Below, in pieces: positions 30,128 through 40,950 of a DNA stretch of 64,000 nt. Made by a program: the position numbers and the translations under genes. The notes under the pieces were generated by a model. The model was not told where the DNA came from. It saw only the letters and a list, made by a program, of their open reading frames with translations, and made no database searches. The stretch spans positions 87,285,648 to 87,349,647 of the forward strand of contig OZ020267.1 of the NCBI GenBank assembly GCA_963971225.1, given 5' to 3'. Source of the stretch: Melieria omissa. Lineage: Eukaryota > Arthropoda > Insecta > Diptera > Ulidiidae. The first letter of the stretch is position 1. Each line of letters starts with the position of its first letter.

Positions 30128-31233
30128 ATGGAGGTTCTACTTGAAATTACACCTCTTCACATATATATACAAACCCAGGCGAAGAGGGCTATCCTACGGA
30201 TGACTGAAAACAATATCGGGGCTGGAGGATTCCTAGGCCGTAAGAAGCTCAACATTATTACGAGCCAGTATCCAGAGATAGCAATACCGAGAGACACAAT
30301 CACACCGAAGTTCAGCTTTATCAAGAGATTCAAAACTGAACTTAGTAACAAAAGGAACTGGGTAGGGATATCAGAAACGTATCTGATAAACCAGTACATG
30401 ATAACCTGGTACACTGATGGATCCCTTACGGATGAAGGTACCGGTATTGGTGTATATGGACCGAGGATTAGATACTCGGAACCCACGGGTAGGCACACAA
30501 CAATATTTCAAGCGGAAATATACGCTATTGAAAGGAGTGCTTACTTCAACTTTGCGGGGAACTACCGGAATCGGAGAATTGCGATGCTGTCTGATAGCCA
30601 AGCGGCAATCAGGCACTAAGCTCATACCAGGTATCCTCGAAACTGGTGATGGAATGCCTTGAAAAGCTTGATGAGCTTGGCCTGCATAATCAGGTATGGG
30701 TCCTCTGGGTTCCGGGCCACGCAGGTATAGCAGGAAACGAGGCGGCCGACGAACTGGCAAGGAGGGGCGCCTCAACCCCATTCGTCGGCCCAGAACCTTT
30801 TTGTGGACTGGGAAAGGGAGCTTTATCAATCCTAACCAGGAAAGACGAGATAATCAGCAGGAATAAATACTGGGACAATCAACCAGGTCTGGAACATTCC
30901 AAAGCGATTATCGGATCATATAGTAGGAAAAGATTCGAGGATTGTATGAGTTTATCAAAGAATAACCTGAGAATCATTACAGGTACCATGACAGGGCATT
31001 GTAGGCTGAACTATCACCTAAATAAACTAGGAATCCGTGCAAAGGGACATTGCAGGTTCTGTTCGCAGGAAAATGAAACTGCAATGCACATACTAGGAGA
31101 ATGCCCTGTACTTATGCATGATCGGAAGAAGCACCTAGGGGAATACCTCGTCGGAGGTGCGAACTGGAACTCCAGGGGCATAGGAGAAATACTAAAATTC
31201 CTCTCGGTAGTTGGGCTCACAGATGAACTGTGA
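30128..31233 (+). pseudogene. LINE-A ORF2, RNase H and C-terminal zinc knuckle
   Basis: The first piece (30128-30619) has RNase H motifs WYTDGSLTDEGTG, FQAEIYAIE and LSDSQAAI. After a frame break at 30619 a second piece (30646-31233) gives WVPGHAGIAGNEAADELA and the knuckle CRFCSQENETAMHILGECP, and ends LTDEL at 31233. A 3' UTR of about 50 bases and (TAA)n follow. Confidence 0.88.
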
Positions 31234-31849
31234 GTCCATGAAGGGGGCACAATAGATCTTTAGGTCGCGGTGCACCATCCCCACTAATAATAATAATAAT
31301 CCTGTGGAAAAGGCATATCAGGTGGGCGCCTGATATATCCTATGTTAACATCAATGAAACACGGAATCATTTGATATTAATACTGATTTACAGACATGTG
31401 CCGTAGCTTCGTTTTGTTAGTTTAGTGGGCGCGGAAAGTGGGCGTGGCCGATTATGTTATAGCCTATGTTTGCGGCAATGATACGCTGAATCCTCTGATA
31501 CCCATATTGCTATGACAAATATACCATGGCTAATTTGTGATTATAGGGCGTGGCTAAAAGGCGTTAAAAAGGTGTTCTACATTCCGATTATCGGAAATAT
31601 TTTTTTCGATGCAATCCTGTTCTCAAATCCGATTAAGTTCGAACGAATGTGGATCGGACATTTAGTGTTCTGCATTCAGATTATCGGAAATTTTTGTCGA
31701 AAATAATCCGCTAAACAAAAAGCTGGTGGAATTGAAATCAGAAAGCAGCAAAACGAAAATGTAACCAAATAAATGAAACATCGTGTTAAATAAAACTAAT
31801 AAATTAATTTTTAATCACGGGAAAGCATAAGACTGCTGACCAGAGCAAA

Positions 31850-32032
31850 ATGCTCTTGGATTTTATTGAGGAGAATGCGGACGTCGCGAAAAGTTTCTGC
31901 AAAGGCGACAAAATCGAATTTGAAAATAAATGGAAGCATTTAACGCAGTCGCTGAACGGGCAAGGACCACCAACAAAAAGTGTAACGGGGTGGAAAAAGG
32001 TGAGAAATAAATTAAATCAATTCATTTTGTAA
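31850..32032 (+). pseudogene. Harbinger Myb/MADF-like accessory protein, first exon remnant
   Basis: About 50 codons (MLLDFIEENADVAKSF, WKHLTQSLNGQGPP, GWKK) match the first exon of the accessory protein seen at 60151-60342. It ends at GWKK followed by GTGAGAAAT, a splice-donor-like sequence at the same place as the intron in that copy. The second exon is missing. Confidence 0.75.
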
Positions 32033-32339
32033 AATTTTCTTCAATCATAGACCTGAGTTGATTGGAAAAGTGAAGTAATAATAAAAGATAAGCTTTAGCG
32101 ACCGGCGATGGACCTTTTAAGAAGCACACTCTTTCCGAAATGGAAAAGGCGGTTGCCTTTTCTACCGATCGTTGATGATAGCCTCCTTCGACAAGAAATT
32201 GCAAAGCCGTCGCCAATTTCAATTCTGGCGGAATGGAGCATTGCCCAAGAAAAGGTCTCACTTCGGTCAAGATCATGTTGAATGCTGCTTTGTTAAGGCG
32301 GTACTGAGCAATAAACCTTAAATAGGAAATTTTGAACAT
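32022..32339 (-). pseudogene. Harbinger transposase N-terminal remnant
   Basis: The frame FRLNKAAFNMILTEV-like start (YRLNKAAFNMILTEVRPFL) and LATALQFLVEGGYHQRSV match the N-terminal helical part of HARBI1-type transposases. The DDE part is absent. It faces the accessory exon, as in the larger Harbinger element. Confidence 0.75.
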
Positions 32340-33078
32340 AACTGAAATGACTTGTACTAGTTACGAAGAATCTGGCGGGAATCGAAGAATCGGATTGCTG
32401 TGGTCTCGCAAAATTCTCCGCTTTACTTTTTCAACGGCTCGTTCTCAAGCAATACTGCCAATAAAATATAACCCAACTCATTAAATAAAATAAAAAATCT
32501 TACAAAATTTTACAATTTCCTTTTTCGTTTGAACATTAAAAGCAAACAGATGATTGAAGGTTTGTTAATTTGCTAACAATCGGATTCGAAATAAACTTCG
32601 AATGTGACAATTCCGCTCGGATTGCAGAACACCTTTTCAAATCGGAATCGGATTTAATTCCGATTCAAATCCGATACCGACTCGGATTCTGGAACAGGGC
32701 AGTATATATCCTATGTTAACATGAATGAAACACGGAATCATTTGATATTAATACTGATTCCCCGACATGTACCGTAGCTTCGTTTTGTTAGTTTAGTAGG
32801 CGCGTAAAGTGGGCGTGGCCGATTATTTTATAGCCTATGTTTGCCGCAATGGCACGCTGAATCATTTGATACCCATATTGCCTTAAAAAACCATAGTATA
32901 GATGAGTTTTGTTACCATAGTGGGCGTAAGAAGGGGGGCGTGGTCATTCTCATATAGCCTATGTACCATTCCCGCAGATAACAAAATGTTTGGTGCTTAT
33001 TTCATCTAAATCGGTTCAGTGGTTTTTGCCTGCTTGTGGCTCAAAAAACGTCACACTTGCTTTTATATCTAAATAGCT

Positions 33079-33686
33079 AGGCCCCGCGGCTTCGCACGCA
33101 CGCTCCCTTGTTTCACCCGATACAAATTTTGAACGCATTGTTGATCCCGTCAGATTTTGATTTAAAAAAAACATACATATGTCTATTATCTTTGATGTCA
33201 AGTGGTTCTAAAAACTGTGAAGTCAAAAGGTCCTTTAAATCATGAGTTCTCACATTTACTTTAAACAAATTCTTAACCCTTAGTTCATATGAAAAGCACA
33301 TTTTAGTTATTTCCCGATTGAAGTGTCTTTTGTCTAAGTTTGAAGTCAAAAGGACCAATAAATCGTGTTTCTGCATACAAACTGTTAATCCATTGTTTAC
33401 CCCGTTAGATTTTGATTTTCAAAAAAAGTGAAAAACACGGCTCAAATTATTTCTCACTTAGAGTACTTTCACAAAGTTTGAAGTCAGTGGCCCATAATGG
33501 GGTGGCCCTTCATGTTGTTTTACAGTTTCGCCATACAAACTTTTAACCGGTCGTTGACCACGTCCGATTTTAATATTCGGAAAAATAAAAAACACGTATC
33601 GAGTTATTTTACATTTGAAGTACTTTCACCAAGTTTGAAGTCAAAAGGCTAAACAAAATTTGTTTCTCCATACATACTTTTAACCC
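33079..33686 (-). repeat. Helitron-like 3' end and TTAACCC-type tandem units
   Basis: The minus strand ends GCGTGCGAAGCCGCGGGGCCTAG at 33079. Upstream on that strand lie at least three imperfect units of about 150-250 bp, each with TTAACCC, a GTCAGATTTTGATTT-type phrase, AAAAACACG and TTTGAAGTC. The units continue after LINE-B at 38984. Confidence 0.7.
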
Positions 33687-34046
33687 CCTCCACAAGGGTA
33701 GTCACCTTGTCGTGGTGTGGGGGCTTGCCGCGGGCAAGGACGCCGCAGACTAGTCCAATCCGAGTGATGAACGGAATGGAGTAGCCTGGGGCGGAGACCG
33801 TACTAAGCACTACCCCCCCCTTAACCCAGGGTGTTACGCGGACCGTGCCCACTGGGTGGTTTGCAGCCAAGGGGTATACCGGCTGTATTCTTACGGTGCC
33901 TTCCTGATACCGGGCCACCTCAGGAAGTACAATGGCCTTGCCATGGTATGCGGGCTCTGCCATGGTCGACCAACCTTGTCCCTGCCAGAACTATAGGCCG
34001 CCAGCGCCTTCGCCTTGCGCGCGGGCAGGCGGCCGCACCGCAATCA

Positions 34047-35771
34047 TGAGTACGACAAACAAGAAATGCGGCAAAAATAAGCGAGGAATTCCACTCGCTC
34101 TGCGGGACTACACCGCAACACAGCTAGCAGCTGTGCCGGAGCATTCGCTCCGGACCACAAATGAAGACCTGAGGCCAAGCACCAGCCGAGGAAGAATACC
34201 TTCCAGGGGGGCGAGGGGCTCCCTCAGGGGCGGTCGGAAAGCTGGGGGTGCGGTCAGGGGGGGGGTCAATACGGGGCAGGCCACTGTTTGTCATCTCTGC
34301 TCTGATTGCATCTGCCAGCGGAAGACGCACCACAAGCCAGGTGAGCACGGTTTCAGCTCTTCCCACTGGCTCCGGAAGCATACCTTCCGGACTGGTGGTA
34401 GGAGCAAAACCTATAGGCCCTGCTCCTAGTACCGGCGTCGCTGCGGTCGTGCGGGAAACTCCCCCGTCAACATCCGCTGCGGCACCGGTGGTAGGGCGGG
34501 CTGCTGACGTAATGGCACCAAGTATATACAAGTGGTGCTGCGGCCGCGCGGGGAGTGCCCCCGTCGACTTGGGCAAATTTGGAGAGAAGGCCTAAAAGGC
34601 AAACCCCAGAATTACCCCCCTTAGGGCAACCAGGTGGCCTGGACGACCCCTAAGACGCGGATTAAGCGGTGCGAGGGTAAAATGGTACCTCCGCTACCTC
34701 AGGCAAGGCCTGAGTAAGGAGGAAGCTAGGAGCAGAGCGGTAGAGCATGGCGGAATACCCGCGGCCACGGCGGCTCAACCTACTCTGCCGAGAAAGAGAA
34801 GGAGCGACAACATCACTCCCCCCCAACGTCCTGAACTTAAAAAATCCAGGACCACCACTCAGGCACCGGTTGCTAGGACGGGCAAGCACCAAAATAGCAA
34901 TCGGTCTGGGGGTGATCCAATGACGGGCGGAACCTACTCGAGTGTCCTCAGAACACCTGAGGCCACCCGGGTGGCGGTCCTGCCTACGGAATATCCCCAG
35001 AAGACACTGAGTAAGGAGAAGCTCTCTTTTCTCGAGGAGGTTATCGTAGGGGAGATAGCCAAAGGGTGGGCCACTCCACTGGTGTTCAGTGGCATCCACT
35101 TCCGGCCGGGACATCTGCTGCTGGACTGCAGTAACCAAGGTACTGCAGACTGGCTCCGGCAGATAGTCCCGAAGATGGAGGATTGGAAGGGAGTGGGGCT
35201 TCGTGTACGCCTTGGAGATGATGTCCCCAAGACACATCACGTTACCGTATTCCTTCTCAGGAGCGCTGGACAGGAACCCAGCAAGCTTTTTGCGTTAATT
35301 CAAGCGCAAAATGCTGGGGTCTACACAAACCTTTGGAAGGTGGTTACTTCCAAGGAGGGCCATGGTGTCCTGTGGAACCTGGTGATTGATGAGAAATCCC
35401 TCGCCAAGATCAGGGAAAACGGGAACGCCCTAAACTTCAGGTATGGGAGCGTCCCAGTTCATGCCCCCAGACCTGGAGGCCCGAATAGTGTAACAGGCCC
35501 CCCTACGCAAACAGTGGATACCGGGAATACACCGGTGGAAGCAGGGCCCTCAGGTGGAGTACGATCTGCCGAATCCGGGAAAACACCGGAAGGCGGAGAG
35601 GCAGCCGGGGCAGAAGTAATTTTGCAAGCCTCCCAAGATTCCCTTGAGGAGCTAAACCTTGAAACGCTGGGGCTTCAAGGTAGTACGAACGAGGAAGAGG
35701 AGCAGCTGTCGGACGAAATTTCGATAACGACGCTGCTGGAGATGGACGATGATGCCTCTCCTAAACTCTAA
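34047..35771 (+). pseudogene. LINE-B ORF1 (disrupted)
   Basis: The frame opens at the ATG at 34047 (STTNKKCGKNKRG) and passes through a Gly/Arg-rich part, after which several frame changes occur between 34290 and 34920. The final 280 codons (34920-35771) hold the DUF4780-like domain (VAVLPTEYPQKTLSKEKL, FSGIHFRPGHLLLDC, TADWLRQIVP) and an acidic C-terminus, as in LINE-A ORF1. It is broken. Confidence 0.8.
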
Positions 35772-35781
35772 CCCTCGAGAC

Positions 35782-36557
35782 ATGAAGGTTGTTCAAATCA
35801 ACCTTCATCACGCGAAGGCGGCATCGGCCGTCCTAGCGCATAAGTTCACCCGAGACCACATCGGGGCGGCGCTAGTGCAGGAGCCCTGGTGCTGTAACGG
35901 CAGTGTCTGCGGTTATAACTCGCAGCAAACCAAGGTAATTTGGGACACAAGGCACGAGATACCTCGTGCCTGCGTGGTAATTGAGAAAAATACTAGCTAT
36001 GTCTGTATTTCAGAGTACATGTCCAGGGACCTGGTAGCGGTGGCGATGACGGTCCAAATCGAGGGTCGTGACCTCGAGATCGTCCTGGCGTCGGCGTATT
36101 TCCCAGGAGAAGACATGGCTTTTCCCCCCATGAAGTGCAGGGCCTGGTGGAGTACTGCAGGGCAAACGCCTTGCCACTCCTAATAGGCGGGGACATGAAC
36201 GCCCACCACACGATCTGGGGAAGTACTGATGATAATCTAAGGGGTGAGTACCTACTCGATTATATATTAGAAACTAACCTAGTTATATTCAACTCGGGCT
36301 AGGGCTAGTTTCCAATAGTTTTGCGAAGAAATTTCTTCCACCCCCCAGGCAGCAAGGCTGCACAAAGCGCTAGCGAAGGGAGCAACGGAAAATAAGATGG
36401 CTCTGAAATTGCCGGATGGTAGTTACACGCGCAGTGAAGAGCAAAGGGCTCTCGCTCTTCTAGGTGCACATTTCCCTGGGGCAATCCGCCAGGACGCACC
36501 TGCTGTATGTACCATCTACCGTCCAAATAGAAGGGACTGGGAGCTGGCACAAAAGTC
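35782..36557 (+). pseudogene. LINE-B ORF2, endonuclease (frame-shifted and deleted)
   Basis: The ATG at 35782, ten bases after the ORF1 stop, opens the APE domain (VVQINLHHAKAA, LVQEPW, SAYFPGED). A frame change near 36130-36183 is followed by GGDMNAHHTIWGS, with the catalytic Asp kept, and LRGEYLLDYI up to a stop at 36300. Comparison with LINE-A shows that about 400 bases or more are missing next, so the end of the endonuclease is lost and the linker (KLPDGSYTRSEEQRALALL) follows directly. Confidence 0.83.
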
Positions 36558-38609
36558 ATGTCTCGGAATAAGATTGATTGGGCATTGAACACCTTTCAAC
36601 CCTTCAAATCGCCAGGCCAGGACGGGCTCTTTCCTGTCTTTCTACAAAAAGGCAGGGGGGTCCTACTCAGGCATCTCACTGGCATAATGAGAAGCTGTCT
36701 AGCAACAGGGTACATACCCGCCAGTTGGAGAAGTGCCCTGGTAGTTTTTATACCAAAAATAGGTAAAAAGGACTATACGGAGCCGAAGTCCTTTAGGCCA
36801 ATCAGTCTGACATCCTTCTTCATGAAGACAATGGAGACGGTGTTAGATCAGTATATCAGAACCGTGGCGCTCAAGAGAACACCTCAGCACGCAGAACAAC
36901 ATGCGTATAGGGCAGGCAGATCGACAGAGACTGCCCTATTTCAGCTCACGAGTTCAATACAAGAAGCTCTTAAAAGCAAGGAGATTACCCTGTGCGCTTT
37001 TCTGGATATCGAAGGAGCCTTCGATAACACCTCGCATGAGGCGATAGAAAGAGCGCTCAGCAGGAGAGGAGTGGAAGCCCCACTAAGCCGCTGGATAAGA
37101 GCCATGCTCTCCACCAGATCGGCCGTTACGAAGGTGGGCACCACCACCACCAGGAGCGTGCTAGCGAAAAGAGGATGTCCGCAGGGCGGGGTATTATCAC
37201 CGCTGCTGTGGAGTCTGGTAGTGGATGAGCTCCTCGAACTACTGACAAGCAATGGCATAACATGTCAAGGTTATGCCGACGACATTGTCATTATCGCTAG
37301 AGGAAGGTTTGAAGACACTGTCTGTGATATAATCCAGAGAGGCTTAAAAATAACCCAAGAATGGTGTGCCCGGGTAGACCTGCGAATAAACCCGGACAAA
37401 ACCACCATAGTACCTTTTACATGGAAAAGAAAGCTGCCACATATGCGGACAATACGCTTGCTCGGGAAAAGCATAGCCTATAAACCAGAGGTGAAGTACC
37501 TAGGTGTAACACTAGATTCGAAGTTACTCTGGAAAAAGCATGCGGAGGCAGTTATCAGTAAAGCAACAAAGGCGGTCATGGTATGTAGATCCTTGGCAGG
37601 CAAAACTTGGGGATGTAACCCGAGCATACTGAAATGGATGTATACCACGATTGTGAGGCCAGTACTCACATATGCAGCAGTGGCATGGGCCCCGAGAGCC
37701 ACACTCACAACAGTGAGGAAAAAACTCGGCAAGGTCCAGCGACTTGCGTGCACGTGCATCACAGGTGCTATGAGAACCTGTCCCACGGTGGCACTGGAGG
37801 CGATACTTAACATATCGCCATTGCACGTAGCAATTGAGATGGCGGCCAAGCGTACTATCCTTGGACTGGCCAGAACTAGTAAAGGGGGGGATCACATCCT
37901 TAGGCACAGAGACTTAGATGTGCTATCCACTAGTAACCCTTATGTTTTGTATCCGATGGATACAATAACAAGAACATATAACTACGAAAAATACTTCGGA
38001 GTTTATATGAGCAATAAAACAGACTGGGCCTGGGAAGACCACCAGATCCATTTTAGACCACACACAATTAAGTGGTTTACAGATGGCTCGAAAACGCACG
38101 AGCAAACAGGGGCAGGGGTGTTTGGACCTCGCCTCAAGCACTATGAGCCCATGGGGAAAACACCCAGCATATTCCAGGCGGAACTATATGCTATCAGGCT
38201 CTGTGTGCAGTTCAATCTCGAGCGTGAGTACAGGGGGCAAGACATCGTCATCTGCTCCGACAGCCAAGCAGCCATCAAAGCACTAATCTCATATGAGATA
38301 ACCTCAGGGTTAGTGCTGGAATGTATCGAAGCATTGAATGCACTGGGCAGGTGTAACCAGGTAAAGATCCTCTGGGTTCCAGGACACAGAGGTATCGGAG
38401 GAAACGAGGAAGCGGACAGCCTCGCTAGAACCGCGGCAGCTACGCCCCCCCTGGGTCCTGAACCCTTCATTGGGCTGGGCAAAAGCGCCATAACGGAGTC
38501 ACTGAGACTTGAGGAAAGAACCAGGAAAACAGAACACTGGGCTAGCGCCCCCGGTCTCAGGCAATCGAAAATCTTCATCAAAGATTATAACCCCAAATGG
38601 AGTGAATAA
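36558..38609 (+). CDS. LINE-B ORF2, RT and RNase H
   Basis: An uninterrupted 683-codon frame has FKSPGQDGLFPVFLQKG, KSFRPISLTSFFMKTMET, AFLDIEGAFDNTSHE, RGCPQGGVLSPLLW and the RT active site QGYADDIVII (about 37267-37296). RNase H follows with WFTDGSKTHEQTG, FQAELYAIR, CSDSQAAIKA and WVPGHRGIGGNEEADSLA. It ends at 38607-38609, where a nonsense or frame change separates the last 90 codons. It is a fragment of ORF2 and is unlikely to be made as a separate protein. Confidence 0.9.
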   Translation: MSRNKIDWALNTFQPFKSPGQDGLFPVFLQKGRGVLLRHLTGIMRSCLATGYIPASWRSALVVFIPKIGKKDYTEPKSFRPISLTSFFMKTMETVLDQYIRTVALKRTPQHAEQHAYRAGRSTETALFQLTSSIQEALKSKEITLCAFLDIEGAFDNTSHEAIERALSRRGVEAPLSRWIRAMLSTRSAVTKVGTTTTRSVLAKRGCPQGGVLSPLLWSLVVDELLELLTSNGITCQGYADDIVIIARGRFEDTVCDIIQRGLKITQEWCARVDLRINPDKTTIVPFTWKRKLPHMRTIRLLGKSIAYKPEVKYLGVTLDSKLLWKKHAEAVISKATKAVMVCRSLAGKTWGCNPSILKWMYTTIVRPVLTYAAVAWAPRATLTTVRKKLGKVQRLACTCITGAMRTCPTVALEAILNISPLHVAIEMAAKRTILGLARTSKGGDHILRHRDLDVLSTSNPYVLYPMDTITRTYNYEKYFGVYMSNKTDWAWEDHQIHFRPHTIKWFTDGSKTHEQTGAGVFGPRLKHYEPMGKTPSIFQAELYAIRLCVQFNLEREYRGQDIVICSDSQAAIKALISYEITSGLVLECIEALNALGRCNQVKILWVPGHRGIGGNEEADSLARTAAATPPLGPEPFIGLGKSAITESLRLEERTRKTEHWASAPGLRQSKIFIKDYNPKWSE

Positions 38610-38900
38610 TGCCTCAAACTAAGGAGAAACCAGCTTAGACAGGTAACAGGTCTGATAACTGGGCACTGCAGATTGAGGAAACACATGCATACAATCGGGA
38701 TAGAACAGGTAAGCGTCTGTAGACTCTGCGAAACAGCAGAGGAGACTCCCGAACACATCATATTGCACTGTAATGCGGCTTGTCGCAGCAGGTTACGTTA
38801 CCTGGGCCAGTTTTGGCTTGCAGAAGAGGACGTCAAGCACCTAAACCCCCGCGAGTTACTAAGTTTCATTAGGGCGGTAGGTTTAGGGGATGTGCTCTAA
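38610..38900 (+). pseudogene. LINE-B ORF2 C-terminus with zinc knuckle
   Basis: The region continues with RQVTGLITGHCRLRKH and the knuckle CRLCETAEETPEHIILHC, then FIRAVGLGDVL and a stop at 38898-38900. It corresponds to the end of LINE-A ORF2. Confidence 0.8.
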
Positions 38901-38983
38901 CAATTGTAGGGGGCACAATAGATCAATCCTGGTCTCAGTGCAACATACCCCTTATCAATTCTATTCTATTCTACTTTTAACCC

Positions 38984-40492
38984 GTCGTTGATCCAGTTAG
39001 ATTTCGATTTTGAAAATATCTATTTCAAGTATTTTTTCAATTTTTGAAGTAAATATGCCTTTCTTCGAGTTTACCCTTAAACAAATCTTAACCCATTATT
39101 GGTCCAGTTAAATTTTGATTTTCGAAAAATTATAAAAAACGTGTCGAATTATTTTTGGTTTAAAGTATTTTTAGGAAGTTCGAAGTCAATAGGTCTCTTA
39201 AATCACTTTTCTTCATACAACACCTTAACACATGTTTTGCCCCTTTACACCCCGAATTAAAAAAAATCCCGTCTTAGCGGAGGTTCATTTTTCCAGATGT
39301 ATCAACAGTTCAAATTTCATGTTCGTAGCTTCAGCGGTTTGGGCTGAGCGATGATGAATCAATCAATCAGTCAGTTAGAGCAAACAATCTATGTATACAA
39401 AAATTGAGGCGGTACCACGCCCTCTTGTCCAATGCTCACAACTTTCTTCTAGTCGAATTGTTCTACTAAGTGGAAAGTTCGTACCAAGTTTCACTGATGT
39501 GTGTGTACTGCATAACTGTTGGATTATAAAAAATGTGCCACGCCCCTTGACCAACGCCGATCAAATCTCATTAGTAGAATGACACATCTATGAAACAACG
39601 GTACACCAACGGTACACGGTATGCGGCTTACAACTCAGAAGCTATTCCATTTAAAAGATTTGAGTTGTATTTGCGATGCCACACCCCCTTGTTCAATACC
39701 AACCCCATTCCCTCTATCGAAAATATGATTAAATGGTAGGTGGAATCCCTCTGTGGAAAGATATGACTAAATGGTAAATTCGTACGAAGTCTCATTGATG
39801 TTTGAATAACAGTTCCAAAATTATGCGGATAGTTTGGGTCAAACAAATGTGCCATGCCCCTTGTCCAACGCCCATAAAATTTCAACAGTAAAAAAACACA
39901 TCTATGAGGTGACGCTTCACTAACTTTCAATGCTGTGCGAGTTACAATTCCGAAGATATTTTACTTAAAAGATTTGAGTTGTATGGGCGGTGCCACGCCC
40001 CCTTGTTCAATACCCACCCCATTCCCTCTGCCGAAAGATATGATTAAATTATAGGTTCATAAGTTTCATTGAAGGGACTTACAGTTCTGCTGCATAAAAA
40101 ATGTGCCACGCCCCTTATTCAACGCCCATCAAATTTTAACAGTTTAATGACACATCTATGAAACGACGGTACCACAAATTTCAATGTTGTGCGACTTACA
40201 ATTTCGAAGCAATTTCACTTAAAAGATTTGAGTTGTATGGGCGGTGCCACGCCCCTTGTTCAATACCCACCTTATTCCCTCTATTGAAGGACATGATTAA
40301 ATACTAAGTTTGTACCAAATTGAGTTGATGTGTGACTTATGGTTCCAAAGTTATTGTCTAAAAATATATTCCCGACTTTTCTTTTTTTTATAAACCTTCA
40401 CGTAACAATTTTAACAAACCCGCCGAAGTATCCAAGTTGGTCCAGTCGTTTTCAAGTTATAAGCAGTCGAACGGACCACGTTTCATTTTATA
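38984..40492. repeat. Helitron-like repeats: TTAACCC units, then CACGCCCC units
   Basis: The TTAACCC-type units continue to about 39260. A region with AATCAATCAATCAGTCAG follows. From 39410 to 40370 four to five imperfect units of about 270 bp appear, each with two CACGCCCC motifs, ACACATCTATGAAACGACGG, AAAAGATTTGAGTTGTATGGGCGG and CCCATTCCCTCT. No coding region is seen. The family is related to the Helitron-like elements at 17750-18290 and 24800-25760. Confidence 0.75.
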
Positions 40493-40950
40493 GATATATA
40501 TATAAAATTCTCGTGTCACAATGTTAGTTACCATACTCCTCCGAAACGGCTTGACCGATTTTTATGAAATTTTACATGCATATTCAGTACGTCAGAGAAT
40601 CGGCTACTATCTATTTTTCATATCCCTAAGGGGCGTGGCACATTTTTGTGACCCAATTATTCTGCTGAACTATAAGTCAAACAGCAATGAAACTTAGCAT
40701 GAACCTATCATGCACTCATATCTTTCGTCAGACGGAATGAGGCGGGTTTTGGACAACGGGGCGTGGCACCACCCATACAAGTAAAATCTTTAAAATGGAA
40801 TATCTTCGAAATTGTAAGTAGCACAATACTGAAATTTTGTACCCCGTCGTCCCATAGATGAGTCATTCTAATGATAAGATTTGATTTTTTTTTTTTAGAC
40901 GAGCCAACGCGCAGGGGATGACCCCTATAAATGCGAGGCATTGCGCTGGT

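Larger units (their letters stand above)
25768..31303 (+). mobile_element. LOA/R1-like LINE (LINE-A), nearly full length
   Basis: The element has a 5' UTR of about 370 bp, ORF1, and ORF2 with APE-type endonuclease, RT, RNase H and a terminal zinc knuckle. It ends GGGGGCACAATAGATC and a (TAA)n tail. It lies inside the minus-strand Helitron-like repeat; comparing the flanks with 17060-17110 suggests about ten target bases were lost. ORF2 has three frame breaks. A truncated relative sits at 13628-14134. The LOA assignment rests on the RNase H and the 3' end and is tentative. Confidence 0.87.
31565..32702. mobile_element. Non-autonomous PIF/Harbinger-like element
   Basis: The insert lies in the minus-strand Helitron-like repeat. 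Its ends resemble each other in inverted orientation (TGTTCTACATTCCGATTATCGG and, on the other strand, CTGTTCCAGAATCCGAGTCGG) and also resemble the left end of the Harbinger at 51396. It keeps remnants of both Harbinger genes: a Myb/MADF-like exon (31850-32000, plus) and a transposase N-terminus (32022-32339, minus). The catalytic domain is gone. Exact borders and TSD are uncertain. Confidence 0.75.
24791..33078 (-). mobile_element. Minus-strand Helitron-like element, split by two insertions
   Basis: The 3' end on the minus strand (CCCTACTAG, plus position 24791) and the 5' part (ATATAAAAGCAAGTGTGACG, near 33070) match the intact element at 16680-18291. LINE-A (25768-31303) and a Harbinger derivative (about 31565-32702) interrupt it. 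Without these, about 1.6 kb remains, the same as the intact copy. Its 5' end abuts another Helitron-like 3' end with CTAG at 33079. Confidence 0.78.
33687..38971 (+). mobile_element. Second LOA/R1-like LINE (LINE-B), 12-bp TSD
   Basis: TACTTTTAACCC is repeated at 33675-33686 and 38972-38983, giving exact borders. The element has a 5' UTR, a broken ORF1, and ORF2 with APE endonuclease, RT, RNase H and knuckle. It ends GGGGGCACAATAGATCAATCC and an ATTCT-type tail. It is related to LINE-A but clearly divergent. It sits in the TTAACCC-type repeat. An internal deletion joins the endonuclease to the RT linker near 36300. Confidence 0.9.
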
